Numbered from the stretch's first letter, positions 27,786 through 36,703 are shown. The stretch: DNA of 64,000 nt from Listeria costaricensis (GCF_900183385.1 NZ_FXUT01000001.1:62001-126000); one strand, 5' to 3'. A program made the numbers and translations. Notes: a model not told the origin generated them from the sequence alone.

Positions 27786-28856
27786 ATGGCTTATACAGTA
27801 TTAACAATCAACCCTGGATCTACATCAACAAAGCTGGCGGTTTTTGAAGGGGACGAACTGCAATTTGAAGAAGAAATTCGCCACTCGCGAGAAGAACTGA
27901 AAGGTTTCAAGACAATTCTTGAGCAATTGCCTTTACGGCGGGAGGTTCTGCTGCGGACGCTTTCCGCACATGATTTTGACTTGAAAAGCCTCGATGCCAT
28001 TGTGGGACGAGGTGGACTTTTACGTCCAATGGAAGGCGGTACGTATCGTGTGAATGACAAAATGGTCGCTGATTTACGGGCAGGGGTGTCCGGTGAGCAT
28101 GCTTCCAATCTTGGCGGACTTTTAGCCAAAGAACTTGCGGAAAAATTGAACGGTTTGCCAGCATTCATTGTGGATCCGGTTGTCGTAGATGAACTGGCAC
28201 CAGTTGCACGCTTTTCAGGTCACAAAAATTATGAGCGCATCAGTATTTTTCATGCGCTAAATCATAAAGCCAGTGCCCGGAAAATTGCTGCCCATCTCGG
28301 AACGACCTATGAAGAGGTCAATTTTGTCATTGCTCACCTTGGTGGCGGTATTTCAGTTGCGGCACACCAAAAAGGACGTGCGATTGATGTGAATAATGCA
28401 CTTGATGGAGAAGGTCCATTCAGCCCGGAACGAAGCGGGAGTCTGCCCATGGCGGCCTTTCTAGAAGCGGCAATGAGCGGGCAGTGGACGAAACAAGAGC
28501 TCTATCAGCAGCTGATCGGTCAAGGTGGTGTCATTTCGTATTTAGACACCAATGACATGCGCGTGGTGGAAGAAAAAATCGCACAGCAAGATACATACGC
28601 AAAAGAAATATTTGAAGCGATGGCCTATCAAGTCGCAAAAGAGATTGGCCAAATGGCTGTCGTTTTGCAAGGGCAGGTAGAGGCGATCATTTTGACAGGC
28701 GGCCTTGCACGCAGTAAAAATTTCACAGAACAAGTTAAACAACAGGTATCCTGGATTGGTCCGGTATTTATTCATCCGGGAGCTGATGAACTAGAAGCAC
28801 TGAATAGCGGTGCGCAAAGAGTCTTGGCGGGTATGGAAAACGCAAAAGACTATTAA
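27786..28856 (+). CDS. buk: Butyrate kinase (branched-chain acyl kinase)
   Basis: A 356-residue acetate-kinase-family enzyme that transfers phosphate from acyl-phosphate to ADP. The N-terminal LTINPGSTSTKLAVF and the central HLGGGISVAAHQKGRAIDVNNALDGEGPFSPERSG region are diagnostic. Paired with ptb it gains ATP from branched-chain acyl-CoA, or in reverse activates short-chain acids for membrane fatty acid synthesis. Starts with ATG after TTGGAGGAG. Confidence 0.94.
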   Translation: MAYTVLTINPGSTSTKLAVFEGDELQFEEEIRHSREELKGFKTILEQLPLRREVLLRTLSAHDFDLKSLDAIVGRGGLLRPMEGGTYRVNDKMVADLRAGVSGEHASNLGGLLAKELAEKLNGLPAFIVDPVVVDELAPVARFSGHKNYERISIFHALNHKASARKIAAHLGTTYEEVNFVIAHLGGGISVAAHQKGRAIDVNNALDGEGPFSPERSGSLPMAAFLEAAMSGQWTKQELYQQLIGQGGVISYLDTNDMRVVEEKIAQQDTYAKEIFEAMAYQVAKEIGQMAVVLQGQVEAIILTGGLARSKNFTEQVKQQVSWIGPVFIHPGADELEALNSGAQRVLAGMENAKDY

Positions 28857-28873
28857 AGGAGGAATAGACAAGT

Positions 28874-30301
28874 ATGGCACAAGAGTATGATGTCGTGGTT
28901 CTAGGCGGCGGAACAGGCGGCTATGTAGCGGCGATTGAAGCAAGTAAAAAAGGGCTGAAGGTAGCCGTTGTTGAAAAAAATAAGCTTGGCGGAACATGTT
29001 TGCACCGTGGTTGTATCCCAAGTAAAGCTTTGCTTCGTTCAGCAGAAGTTTTGCAAACGGTAAAGAGAGCGGCAGAATTTGGAGTCGCCATTGACGGTGA
29101 TTATCAGTTGAACTTTTTAAAAGCACAAGAACGGAAACAAGGCATCATCGATCAGCTGGAAAAAGGCATCCATCAGTTGTTCAAACAAGGGAAAATCGAT
29201 TTGTATGAAGGGACAGGTACGATTCTTGGCCCGTCGATCTTTTCGCCGACTGCCGGTACGATTTCTGTTGAATTGAATGATGGCTCGGAAAATGAGATGC
29301 TGATTCCTAAAAATTTGATTATCGCGACAGGTTCGCGTCCACGCAGTCTGCCGGGGCTAACGCTAGACGAAAAAAATGTCTTTTCCTCTGACGGTGCCTT
29401 GCAAATGGAAGAATTGCCGAAGTCGATTTTGATTGTTGGCGGCGGCGTGATCGGGATGGAATGGGCTTCCATGCTGCATGATTTTGGTGTAGAAGTGACC
29501 GTTTTGGAATATGCAGATCGAATTATTCCAACAGAAGACCGGGAAATTTCCAAAGAGCTGACACGTCTTTTCAAAAAGAAAAAAATCAACCTCGTCACAC
29601 AAGCAGAAGTTCAGGCAGATACACTTATCAGCCAAGACGGCCAAGTGACCATCGAAGCCATCGTAAAAGGTGAAACCAAAAGCTTCACTGCAGAAAAAAT
29701 GCTGGTTTCAGTTGGACGTTCTGCGAATATCGAAAATATCGGCCTTGAAAATACAGATATTGTGGTAGAAAAAGGCTTTATCCAAGTAAACGAACGTTAC
29801 CAAACGAAAGAAAGTCACATGTTTGCGATTGGTGACTGTATTCCGACCATGCAGCTGGCACATGTCGCGATGCACGAAGGAATTATTGCCGCTCGCTATA
29901 TCGCTGGTGAGGCAGTAGAAACACTCGATTACGACCTTGTACCGCGCTGTATTTATACGTCACCGGAAATTGCCAGTGTAGGAATTTCTGAGGAAAAAGC
30001 AAAAGCAGCTGATTTAGAAGTGAAGAAAGGGAAATTTTTCTTCCGCGGCATTGGTAAAGCACTTGTTTTCGGGGAATCTGACGGTTTTATCAAAGTCGTC
30101 GCGAATAAACGGACAGATGATCTTCTGGGCGTCTCCATGATTGGACCGCACGTAACAGATATGATTAGCGAAGCGGCACTCGCGCAAGTGCTGGATGCCA
30201 CCCCTTGGGAAATTGGCGAAACAATCCATCCACATCCTACGCTTTCGGAAGCATTTGCCGAAGCAGCGCTTGCTGTAGATGGCAATCAAATACATGGTTA
30301 A
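28874..30301 (+). CDS. lpdV: Dihydrolipoyl dehydrogenase (E3) of branched-chain complex
   Basis: A 475-residue flavoprotein. The FAD motif VVLGGGTGGYVAA lies at residues 8-20, the redox disulfide is C42 and C47 in GTCLHRGCIPSK, the NAD motif is IVGGGVIGMEWASML, and the C-terminal HPHPTLSEAFAEAA carries the catalytic His-Glu pair. It reoxidises the lipoyl group of BkdB. AAAGGAGG lies before the ATG; it is followed by bkdAA after 30 bases. Confidence 0.95.
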   Translation: MAQEYDVVVLGGGTGGYVAAIEASKKGLKVAVVEKNKLGGTCLHRGCIPSKALLRSAEVLQTVKRAAEFGVAIDGDYQLNFLKAQERKQGIIDQLEKGIHQLFKQGKIDLYEGTGTILGPSIFSPTAGTISVELNDGSENEMLIPKNLIIATGSRPRSLPGLTLDEKNVFSSDGALQMEELPKSILIVGGGVIGMEWASMLHDFGVEVTVLEYADRIIPTEDREISKELTRLFKKKKINLVTQAEVQADTLISQDGQVTIEAIVKGETKSFTAEKMLVSVGRSANIENIGLENTDIVVEKGFIQVNERYQTKESHMFAIGDCIPTMQLAHVAMHEGIIAARYIAGEAVETLDYDLVPRCIYTSPEIASVGISEEKAKAADLEVKKGKFFFRGIGKALVFGESDGFIKVVANKRTDDLLGVSMIGPHVTDMISEAALAQVLDATPWEIGETIHPHPTLSEAFAEAALAVDGNQIHG

Positions 30302-30331
30302 GGAAAATGGTTTTTTAGGAGGAATAAAAGC

Positions 30332-31330
30332 ATGGCTTTAAAAGAGACAGGACTTGAAAAAGAAACGCTTCTTCGTATGTACCGGACCACACTTATGGCC
30401 CGCAGATTAGATGAACGGATGTGGCTCTTAAACCGCTCCGGTAAGATTCCCTTTACGATTTCCGGTCAAGGACAGGAGATTGCACAGGTAGGGGCAGCAT
30501 ATGCCTTTGATTTAGAGAACGATTATTCATTGCCGTATTACCGCGATTTGGCAGTCGTATTGGCATTCGGCATGACGGCAAAAGAAGTCATGCTGTCAGC
30601 GTTTGCGAAAGCAGAAGATCCGAATTCCGGCGGTCGACAAATGCCGGCTCATTTTGGGCATAAAGCGAAACGAATCGTGACGCAAAGCTCGCCAGTGACC
30701 ACACAATTCCCGCATGCAGCTGGGATCGGCTTGGCGGCCAAGATGGCACATGATCCAGTGGTAGCCTATGTTTCAACAGGGGAAGGCTCTTCTAATCAGG
30801 GGGATTTCCATGAAGGCATCAACTTTGCCAGCGTCCACAAATTGCCAGTTGTTTTCGTGATTCATAACAATCAATATGCCATCAGCGTCCCTGCTAAAAA
30901 GCAATATGCGGCTGAAAAATTGTCAGATCGGGCACTTGGCTACGGGATTCCGGGAAAACGCGTGGACGGCAATAATTTGACAGAAGTATATCTGGCTTTT
31001 AAAGAAGCGCGTGATCGGGCGGCAAATGGGGAAGGACCAACCTTGATTGAAACGGTTTCTTACCGGTTTACTCCGCATTCCTCCGATGATGACGACCGCA
31101 GCTATCGTTCCAAAGAAGAAGTTGACCAGGCGAAAGCGAATGATCCACTCCTCCTTTTCCAAAATGAGCTGCTCGAAGAAGGTTATTTAACAGAAGATGA
31201 CATTGCGATTTTTGAAAAAGAAATTGCAAAAGAAGTCAATGAAGCGACAGAATATGCAGAAAGCGCCCCATATGCGGAACCAGAAGATGCACTGCGCTTC
31301 GTTTATGAAGAAAGCGGGGAGGAGAAATAA
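30332..31330 (+). CDS. bkdAA: Branched-chain 2-oxo acid dehydrogenase E1 alpha
   Basis: A 332-residue thiamine-diphosphate subunit. The ThDP motif is GEGSSNQGDFHEGINFASVHKLPVVFVIHNN and the conserved RYRFTPHSSDDDDRSYRS-like segment follows (YRFTPHSSDDDDRSYRS). With BkdAB it decarboxylates 2-oxo acids of Leu, Ile and Val to make the primers of anteiso and iso fatty acids. Ribosome site TAGGAGG, 9 bases before ATG. Confidence 0.95.
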   Translation: MALKETGLEKETLLRMYRTTLMARRLDERMWLLNRSGKIPFTISGQGQEIAQVGAAYAFDLENDYSLPYYRDLAVVLAFGMTAKEVMLSAFAKAEDPNSGGRQMPAHFGHKAKRIVTQSSPVTTQFPHAAGIGLAAKMAHDPVVAYVSTGEGSSNQGDFHEGINFASVHKLPVVFVIHNNQYAISVPAKKQYAAEKLSDRALGYGIPGKRVDGNNLTEVYLAFKEARDRAANGEGPTLIETVSYRFTPHSSDDDDRSYRSKEEVDQAKANDPLLLFQNELLEEGYLTEDDIAIFEKEIAKEVNEATEYAESAPYAEPEDALRFVYEESGEEK

Positions 31331-31331
31331 G

Positions 31332-32315
31332 ATGGCAGTCATTTCCTATATTGATGCAATTACACTAGCGCTGAGAGAAGAAATGGAGCGCGACGAAAAA
31401 GTATTCATTCTTGGCGAAGATGTCGGGAAAAAAGGCGGTGTGTTTAAAGCGACTGCCGGACTTTATGACCAATTCGGTGAAGACCGCGTGATCGATACGC
31501 CACTTGCTGAGTCTGCGATTGCAGGTGTCGGTGTTGGAGCGGCCATGTATGGTTATCGTCCTGTTGCCGAAATGCAATTTGCCGATTTTATCATGCCGGC
31601 TGTCAATCAAATCATCTCAGAGGCTTCGCGGATTCGCTATCGTTCAAATAATGAATGGACATGTCCGATGGTTATTCGGGCGCCATTTGGCGGGGGCGTG
31701 CACGGTGCGCTTTATCATTCTCAATCCGTCGAAAAAGTTTTCTTCGGCCAGCCGGGACTGAAAATCGTCATCCCGTCGAATCCCTATGACGCAAAAGGGC
31801 TATTAAAAGCGGCCATTCGCGACAATGATCCTGTCCTCTTTTTTGAACATAAACGGGCTTATCGTTTACTAAAAGGAGAAGTGCCGGAAACAGATTATAC
31901 GGTGCCAATCGGAAAGGCCAATGTCGTGCGGGAAGGCGACGACATTACCGTCATTACTTACGGACTTGCCGTTCAATTTGCTCAACAAGCAGCGGAACAG
32001 CTGGCGTCGGACGGGATTGAAGCGCATATTTTAGACCTTCGCACCATCTATCCGCTTGATAAAGAAGCCATCATTGAAGCGGCGAAGAAAACAGGGAAAG
32101 TGCTACTAGTAACAGAAGATAATCTGGAAGGCAGTATCATCGGAGAAGTCAGCGCGATTATTGCTGAAAATTGCTTGTTCGATTTAGATGCGCCTATCGC
32201 ACGTCTAGCGGGTCCTGATACTCCGGCTATGCCATTTTCACCAACAATGGAAAAATTCTTTATGATCAACCCGGATAAAGTGCTGACGGCGATGCGGGAA
32301 CTTGCGGAATTTTAA
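31332..32315 (+). CDS. bkdAB: Branched-chain 2-oxo acid dehydrogenase E1 beta
   Basis: A 327-residue subunit starting MAVISYIDAITLALREEMERD. It carries the transketolase pyrimidine domain (DTPLAESAIAGVGVGAAMYGYRPVAEMQF) and C-terminal domain with DLRTIYPLDKEAIIEAAKKTGK. ATG at 31332 is one base after the bkdAA stop region, with GGAGGAG upstream, so it replaces a longer in-frame start inside bkdAA. Confidence 0.95.
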   Translation: MAVISYIDAITLALREEMERDEKVFILGEDVGKKGGVFKATAGLYDQFGEDRVIDTPLAESAIAGVGVGAAMYGYRPVAEMQFADFIMPAVNQIISEASRIRYRSNNEWTCPMVIRAPFGGGVHGALYHSQSVEKVFFGQPGLKIVIPSNPYDAKGLLKAAIRDNDPVLFFEHKRAYRLLKGEVPETDYTVPIGKANVVREGDDITVITYGLAVQFAQQAAEQLASDGIEAHILDLRTIYPLDKEAIIEAAKKTGKVLLVTEDNLEGSIIGEVSAIIAENCLFDLDAPIARLAGPDTPAMPFSPTMEKFFMINPDKVLTAMRELAEF

Positions 32316-32340
32316 TTTGAAAGTATGAGGAGTGAAAAAA

Positions 32341-33639
32341 GTGGCACTAGAAAAAATTACCATGCCGAAACTTGGCGAAAGTGTAACGGAAGGCACGATC
32401 AGTTCATGGCTTGTAGAGCCGGGGCAAAAAGTAGAAAAATATGATCCGCTGGCAGAGGTGTTGACGGACAAAGTAACCGCCGAAATTCCCTCTTCTTTTA
32501 GCGGTACAATAAAAGAAATCATTGCGGCAGAAGACGAAACGTTAGAAGTGGGCGAGGTCATCTGCACGATTGAAACAGACGGCGATCTTCAAACGGAGGA
32601 AACTGCACCGGAAGCAGAGGAAAGTAAGCCAGCTGAAACGGTACAAAAAGCCGAAAAATCTCCCGTAACAAATCAAGCCAAGAAAACGGAAGGCTTGCGT
32701 TATTCACCAGCAGTTTTACGTTTGGCGAGTGAAAATCAATTAGATCTTGAACAAATCGAAGGCAGCGGTAAAGGTGGCCGAATCACACGGAAAGATGTCC
32801 TGCGCGTGATTGAAGCCGGAGGAACTCAAGACCCAACAGCCGCATCTTCTGCCCAATCACAAATGTCAGCATCAGCTGATACCAATCAATCAGTGCAGAC
32901 AAACACTTCTGCAAGTAAGGCAGAGGTTGTGACGCAAGCAGGTGACCGGGAAATTCCTATCAGCGGGGTTCGTAAAGCGATTGCCAAGCATATGGTAGCA
33001 AGCAAACATGAAATTCCTCATGCTTGGATGATGGTCGAAGCTGATGCGACGAATCTGGTCCGGTACCGGAATACCGTCAAGGATCACTTCAAAAAAGAAG
33101 AAGGCTACAGTCTGACTTATTTTGCCTTCTTTGTGAAAGCTGTTGCGCAGGCCTTGAAGGAATTCCCAGCGCTTAACAGTACATGGGCGGGCGACAAGAT
33201 CATTGAACACAAAGCGATCAATATTTCGATTGCCGTTGCTGCAAATGATTTGCTCTATGTACCAGTCATTAAAAATGCAGATGAAAAGTCTGTCAAAGGA
33301 ATTGCGCGCGAAATCAGTGAACTGGCAGAAAAGGCGCGGAATAATAAGCTTGCCACCACGGATATGGAAGGCGGCACCTTTACTGTTAACAGCACGGGAT
33401 CATTTGGTTCTGTTCAGTCAATGGGCATTATCAACCATCCACAGGCGGCGATTCTGCAAATCGAATCTATCGTGAAGCGACCGGTTGTGATTGACGATAT
33501 GATCGCGATTCGCGAGATGGTCAACATGTGTCTGTCCATTGACCACCGTATTTTGGACGGCTTGCTCGCTGGAAGATTTCTGCAAACCGTCAAACAAAAT
33601 GTGGAACATATCTCCAAGGAAAATACACCGCTTTACTAA
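32341..33639 (+). CDS. bkdB: Branched-chain 2-oxo acid dehydrogenase E2 (lipoamide acyltransferase)
   Basis: A 432-residue core subunit. The lipoyl domain is N-terminal with lipoylated K44 in LTDKVTAE; a hydrophilic linker follows; the E3-binding domain is YSPAVLRLASENQLDLEQIEGSGKGGRITRKDV; the C-terminal catalytic domain ends with SIDHRILDGLLAGRFLQ. GTG at 32341 is chosen because GAGGAG lies 8 bases upstream; the GTG at 32332 overlaps that site. Confidence 0.95.
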   Translation: MALEKITMPKLGESVTEGTISSWLVEPGQKVEKYDPLAEVLTDKVTAEIPSSFSGTIKEIIAAEDETLEVGEVICTIETDGDLQTEETAPEAEESKPAETVQKAEKSPVTNQAKKTEGLRYSPAVLRLASENQLDLEQIEGSGKGGRITRKDVLRVIEAGGTQDPTAASSAQSQMSASADTNQSVQTNTSASKAEVVTQAGDREIPISGVRKAIAKHMVASKHEIPHAWMMVEADATNLVRYRNTVKDHFKKEEGYSLTYFAFFVKAVAQALKEFPALNSTWAGDKIIEHKAINISIAVAANDLLYVPVIKNADEKSVKGIAREISELAEKARNNKLATTDMEGGTFTVNSTGSFGSVQSMGIINHPQAAILQIESIVKRPVVIDDMIAIREMVNMCLSIDHRILDGLLAGRFLQTVKQNVEHISKENTPLY

Positions 33640-33660
33640 AAGGTTTCATCTGGGAAAGAA

Positions 33661-33710
33661 GGGGTATAGTTTAGTACATCTAGATCCATACCCCTAAACT
33701 CCCTAGATGT
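33661..33710 (+). other. Three crossing complementary segments after bkdB
   Basis: Three successive segments have exact reverse complements in the same order: GGGGTAT (33661-33667) with ATACCCC (33688-33694), AGTTTAG (33668-33674) with CTAAACT (33694-33700), and ACATCTAG (33676-33683) with CTAGATGT (33703-33710). All three pairings cross, so they can only form a pseudoknot or compete as alternative hairpins. The last one is followed by TTTTT. Confidence 0.6.
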
Positions 33711-33716
33711 TTTTGG

Positions 33717-33747
33717 GTAGTACTGTTTCAGTACTGCTCTTTTTTTG
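33717..33747 (+). terminator. Terminator of the bkd operon
   Basis: GTAGTACTG (33717-33725) pairs with CAGTACTGC (33729-33737) around TTT, followed by eight T. Confidence 0.9.
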
Positions 33748-33755
33748 CTCAAAAG

Positions 33756-33783
33756 AAAAAGCCGCAGCCTGAAAGACTACCGC
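33756..33783 (-). terminator. Terminator of the prli42 gene
   Basis: On the minus strand GC-GTAGTC pairs with GGCTGC-GC around TTTCA (one G-G mismatch), followed by TTTTT. It begins 3 bases after the prli42 stop codon. Confidence 0.75.
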
Positions 33784-33785
33784 TT

Positions 33786-33881
33786 TTACCAGAACATTAG
33801 CACGCCGGTCATGATGCTTGAAAGAATGATCGCCACAAGCATAAGGATAACGACGAAACGAACGAATTTTTTATTTGACAT
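33786..33881 (-). CDS. prli42: Prli42-like stressosome membrane anchor miniprotein (DUF4044)
   Basis: A 31-residue protein starting MSNKKFVRFVVILMLVA and ending LMFW, with one transmembrane helix at about residues 8-30 behind a basic N-terminus. Length, the SNKK-FVRFV start and the hydrophobic tail match Prli42, the Listeria miniprotein reported to tether the stressosome to the membrane. It has its own promoter (minus strand 33954-33926) and terminator, so it is a real gene. GGAG lies 13 bases before the ATG, which is longer than usual. It is divergent from the M20 peptidase gene. Confidence 0.85.
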   Translation of the reverse strand: MSNKKFVRFVVILMLVAIILSSIMTGVLMFW

Positions 33882-33925
33882 GTAGAAAAGAGAACTCCTC
33901 TCGTTAGTAAAATCATATTGGTTCT

Positions 33926-33954
33926 ATTTTAACGATAAATAAAAAAAACTGCAA
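33926..33954 (-). promoter_or_regulatory. Promoter of prli42
   Basis: On the minus strand TTGCAG (33954-33949) and TAAAAT (33931-33926) are 17 bases apart. A small stem-loop, CAAGC with GCTTG, followed by a T8 run overlaps the -35 on the same strand. Confidence 0.7.
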
Positions 33955-33965
33955 GCTTTTCCGGC

Positions 33966-33995
33966 TTGTAAAATAAACCTTTTACCCGTTATACT
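33966..33995 (+). promoter_or_regulatory. Promoter of the M20 peptidase gene
   Basis: TTGTAA (33966-33971) and TATACT (33990-33995) are 18 bases apart, 31 bases before the start codon. Confidence 0.55.
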
Positions 33996-34026
33996 TAAGA
34001 AAATTCCTTGAAAGAAGGAAAAAAAG

Positions 34027-35118
34027 ATGAAAAATGTTGCAGATTATTTTGAAGAGCTTGTGAAAATTCAAGCTCCATCCGGCCAGGAGGAGCAGCTGAT
34101 CGAGCATCTGGCTGAATTCTGTCAAACAAAAGGGCTATCCATTACATACAAGGGCCGGGCGGGTTTGTTGATCCAGCTGCCTGCAACGGCAGAAGGCTTC
34201 CCGCCACTTCTTTTCAATGCCCATCTGGATCATCATACAAATGATTCAATCCCAGAGCCGATTTTTGAAAATGGCTACTATCATTCCATAGGCGGGCAGC
34301 TAGGAGCAGATTGCAAAGTAAGTCTAGCCGCCATGCTTCGCTCGATTGACTGCTTGCTGACCGACAATATGCCGCACGGGGTAGTAGAGTGGCTACTCAC
34401 TACACGTGAAGAGGAAGGCTTGGTCGGGGCAAAGCTGTTTGATAAGCAGCTGATCACCTCAAGTTTTGGCTATACACTTGATGCCCCCGGACGAGTAGGC
34501 GGCTATTTGATGAATAGTGAGACACATGTGACCGTCTCAGTCGATTACTTGCAGGAGGTCACAGCAGAAAGCCTCCCATTAACGCGCGTTTTGCGTGCAG
34601 CCATCCATCGTATCCGGCATTTGCATTTATCTGACAAGCTGACGTTTATGATTGACCGCTATCAAGTAGAACAGCAGCAGAATGGGTCAGAAGCTTTGCA
34701 AGTATGGAGCCATTTGCAGGCAGAAAAAAATGTAGCAGATGTGTTGCAAGAGTTGGAAGAAATCAAACGCTGCTTTTATGAGGCAGGTAGTCAGTACGGA
34801 GCACGCGTGGATATACAAGTCCATGTCACCTATCCAGGATTTCAAATCACCAAGGAGCACGCGGCTTTTCGTTTGTTCCAAAAAGCTGCCCGCAATGTCG
34901 GCATTGCAACGAAACCGGTAAAAGAAGAAGGCGGCTCAGATGCCAATATTCTCAATGAAGCAGGCATCACTACGATTCTTCTTGCAGCTGGCTACGAGGC
35001 CCCCCATAAGCCTGATGAACGGGTCTCTGTAGCCGAACTAGAGCATTTAGTCGAGCTGATCCTTGCCTTGATCACATGTAGCCGCGGCATCAGCATCCCC
35101 GCCGTATTTCAAAAATGA
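34027..35118 (+). CDS. M20 family peptidase, tripeptidase T-like
   Basis: A 363-residue cytosolic metallopeptidase. The zinc-binding pattern of the M20/PepT family is visible: H66 in NAHLDHHTND, D95 in QLGADCKVSLAAM, the Glu pair in TTREEEGL (near 128-129), D152 in YTLDAPGR, and the C-terminal His in GYEAPHKPDERV. The third-metal Asp-Asp of true PepT (GADD) is D-C here, so the second metal position differs. Substrate unknown; small peptides are likely. Alternative: an aminoacylase-like M20 member. Confidence 0.8.
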   Translation: MKNVADYFEELVKIQAPSGQEEQLIEHLAEFCQTKGLSITYKGRAGLLIQLPATAEGFPPLLFNAHLDHHTNDSIPEPIFENGYYHSIGGQLGADCKVSLAAMLRSIDCLLTDNMPHGVVEWLLTTREEEGLVGAKLFDKQLITSSFGYTLDAPGRVGGYLMNSETHVTVSVDYLQEVTAESLPLTRVLRAAIHRIRHLHLSDKLTFMIDRYQVEQQQNGSEALQVWSHLQAEKNVADVLQELEEIKRCFYEAGSQYGARVDIQVHVTYPGFQITKEHAAFRLFQKAARNVGIATKPVKEEGGSDANILNEAGITTILLAAGYEAPHKPDERVSVAELEHLVELILALITCSRGISIPAVFQK

Positions 35119-35147
35119 AAATCCATGAAAAATTCCGGTTGGAACAA

Positions 35148-35176
35148 TTGCCGAAGCGTCATTTCTTTGGTATAGT
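35148..35176 (+). promoter_or_regulatory. Promoter of gnd
   Basis: TTGCCG (35148-35153) and TATAGT (35171-35176) are 17 bases apart. Confidence 0.65.
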
Positions 35177-35205
35177 TAAGAATGTTGAGAAGTTTGATGA
35201 TTCAA

Positions 35206-35224
35206 CGTGTCAAATTATGACACG
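35206..35224 (+). promoter_or_regulatory. Inverted repeat in the gnd leader, possible operator
   Basis: CGTGTCA (35206-35212) and TGACACG (35218-35224) form a perfect 7-bp inverted repeat around AATTA. It lies about 25 bases downstream of the expected transcription start and is not followed by a T run. Confidence 0.5.
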
Positions 35225-35270
35225 CGCTGCCCAAAAGGTGCAGAGTATCCGAAGAAGGGAAGATTAGAAA

Positions 35271-36689
35271 ATGGCAAAACAAGAAATTGGCGTAATTGGC
35301 ATGGGTGTTATGGGCCGCAACTTGGCACTTAATATCGAAAGCCGCGGCTATACAGTATCCATTTTTAACCGCTCTAGTGAAAAAACAAAAGCAGTAATGG
35401 AAGAAAATGCAGATAAAAAATTAGTTCCAACGTATAGCTTGGAAGAATTTGTTGAATCACTGGAAGTTCCTCGCCGTATTTTGATTATGGTCAAAGCAGG
35501 CGATGCAACTGATATGATGATTGAAGCCGTCAAACCTTTCCTAAATGAGGGTGACATTTTGATTGATGGTGGGAATGCCTTTTTCAAAGACACGATCCGT
35601 CGTAACAAGGAGCTTAGCGAGGAAGGTTTTAACTTTATCGGGACAGGTGTTTCCGGCGGTGAAGAAGGCGCGCTGAAAGGGCCGTCGATCATGCCAGGCG
35701 GTCAACGTAAAGCTTACGACCTAGTAGCACCAATTTTGCGTGAAATCGCAGCAGTTGCAGAAGGAGAGCCTTGTGTGACGTATATTGGTCCAGACGGTGC
35801 CGGTCATTACGTAAAAATGGTCCATAATGGAATCGAATATGGGGACATGCAATTAATTGCTGAAGCCTATACGATTCTTAAATATATTGTTGGTTTAAAT
35901 CAAGACGAGTTGGCGGATGTTTTTGCAGAATGGAATGAAGGCGAACTTGACAGCTATTTGATTGAAATTACGAAAAATATCCTAAAAGTCAAAGATGACG
36001 AAACAGGCAAACCGATTGTCGATGTCATTTTGGATAAAGCCGGTCAAAAAGGCACGGGTAAATGGACGAGCCAAAGCGCACTTGATCTAGGTGTACCGCT
36101 TTCGCTAATTACAGAATCTGTTTTTGCGCGTTACATTTCAGCGCTGAAAGACGAACGTGTGGAAGCAAGCAAAGTACTCAGCGGTCCAAGCAACTATCAC
36201 TTTGACGGCGATAAGAAAGCCTTTGTCGAAGCGGTTCGCAAAGCACTTTATTTCAGTAAGATTGCTTCTTACGCGCAAGGCTTTGCCCAAATGAAAGCAG
36301 CAAGTGATGAATATGAATGGGACTTGCAATATGGTGAAATTGCGAAAATTTTCCGTGCGGGTTGTATCATTCGTGCACGCTTCCTGCAAAAAATTACAGA
36401 TGCTTACAATAACAACAAGCATTTAAATAATCTGCTACTTGATCCTTACTTCAAAGACATTGCACATAATTACCAAGGTGCACTGCGTGAAGTCGTAGCA
36501 GAAGCAGTGAAAGCTGGTATTCCGGTACCAACATTTACAGCTGCAATCAGCTATTATGACAGCTATCGTTCCGAAGTGCTGCCTGCTAACCTAATTCAGG
36601 CTCAGCGCGACTACTTTGGTGCTCATACGTATGAACGTGTTGATAAACCAGGCGTATTCCATACAGAGTGGCCAGAAGTGGAAGAATAA
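35271..36689 (+). CDS. gnd: 6-phosphogluconate dehydrogenase (decarboxylating)
   Basis: A 472-residue oxidative pentose phosphate enzyme giving ribulose-5-phosphate, CO2 and NADPH. The nucleotide-binding [21 protein letters not shown] with NRSSEKT, and the substrate motif GPSIMPGGQ followed by [19 protein letters not shown], are diagnostic. The C-terminal tail [30 protein letters not shown] is intact. AGAAGGGAAGA is the ribosome site. It lies before lisRK as in Listeria. Confidence 0.97.
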   Translation: MAKQEIGVIGMGVMGRNLALNIESRGYTVSIFNRSSEKTKAVMEENADKKLVPTYSLEEFVESLEVPRRILIMVKAGDATDMMIEAVKPFLNEGDILIDGGNAFFKDTIRRNKELSEEGFNFIGTGVSGGEEGALKGPSIMPGGQRKAYDLVAPILREIAAVAEGEPCVTYIGPDGAGHYVKMVHNGIEYGDMQLIAEAYTILKYIVGLNQDELADVFAEWNEGELDSYLIEITKNILKVKDDETGKPIVDVILDKAGQKGTGKWTSQSALDLGVPLSLITESVFARYISALKDERVEASKVLSGPSNYHFDGDKKAFVEAVRKALYFSKIASYAQGFAQMKAASDEYEWDLQYGEIAKIFRAGCIIRARFLQKITDAYNNNKHLNNLLLDPYFKDIAHNYQGALREVVAEAVKAGIPVPTFTAAISYYDSYRSEVLPANLIQAQRDYFGAHTYERVDKPGVFHTEWPEVEE

Positions 36690-36703
36690 TTCCTGATTCT
36701 CGA

